Shown one piece after another: positions 32,161-32,214 of a DNA stretch of 32,214 nt; within the stretch, counting starts at the first letter, position 1, and each line of letters begins with the position of its first letter. Position numbers and translations under genes: made by a program. Origin of the DNA: Podochytrium sp. JEL0797 (lineage: Eukaryota; Chytridiomycota; Chytridiomycetes; Chytridiales; Chytriomycetaceae); assembly GCA_027596195.1 (NCBI GenBank), contig JADGJG010000196.1, positions 1-32,214 of the forward strand, in the 5' to 3' direction. Under the pieces are notes generated by a model. That model saw nothing but the letters and a program-made list of their open reading frames with translations, ran no database searches and was not told the DNA's origin.

Positions 32161-32214
<54 letters not shown>
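32161..32214 (+). repeat. Terminal poly(G) run of 54 bases
   Basis: Every base from 32161 to the window end is G, beginning five bases after the splice donor of ARMT1 intron 2. This could be a real intronic G tract (shorter G/C runs occur elsewhere) or a sequencing or assembly artefact at a contig edge. Confidence 0.9.

Overview
This is a gene-dense, intron-rich eukaryotic window of roughly 50% G+C. It holds 15 protein-coding genes, two of them cut by the window ends. I rebuilt their exons by hand from GT..AG junctions, reading phase and family homology. Most introns are about 45-75 nt, and one gene has 13. The gene set (Hob3/Rvs161-type BAR protein, Atg15 lipase, fungal-like Pup3, Snu23, MUG113-type T5orf172 protein) points to a fungus. 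High intron density and a DHCR24-type sterol delta24-reductase, which is not part of the usual ergosterol route, favour an early-diverging (chytrid-like) fungus or a close holomycotan relative. The lineage is inference.

Layout: T5orf172 protein, 3' part (2-451 +); FBXO9/Hrt3-type F-box protein (736-2098 +); RRP1/Nop52 rRNA-processing factor (2347-4504 -); SNU23/ZMAT2 splicing factor (4553-5663 +); unrecognised 152-aa protein (5723-6353 +); RPB7 (6576-7968 -); cullin-1 (8009-11622 +); glutamine-rich C2H2 factor (11873-15112 +); DHCR24-like reductase (15358-17441 +); P4-ATPase flippase of the DRS2/ATP8A class (17525-21624 -); EEP-superfamily nuclease/phosphatase (21917-23905 +); proteasome beta-3 PUP3 (23966-25096 -); BAR protein (25233-26888 -); ATG15 lipase (26991-28795 -); TALE homeobox factor (29010-31302 -); ARMT1/DUF89 phosphatase, 5' part (31339 + to the window end).

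The genes are mostly housekeeping and form no obvious pathway. F-box protein and cullin-1 are both SCF-ligase parts, flippase and sterol reductase are both membrane-lipid functions, and ATG15 and PUP3 are both degradative, but nothing shows that this linkage is functional. The striking features are architectural: three divergent gene pairs with start codons separated by only 36-48 bp, first coding exons as short as 3, 8 and 12 nt, poly(A) signals overlapping stop codons, and convergent genes with crossing 3' signals. G/C homopolymers include a 54-nt G run that ends the window inside an ARMT1 intron. No tRNA, rRNA, CRISPR array, transposon or clearly new multi-gene system is visible.
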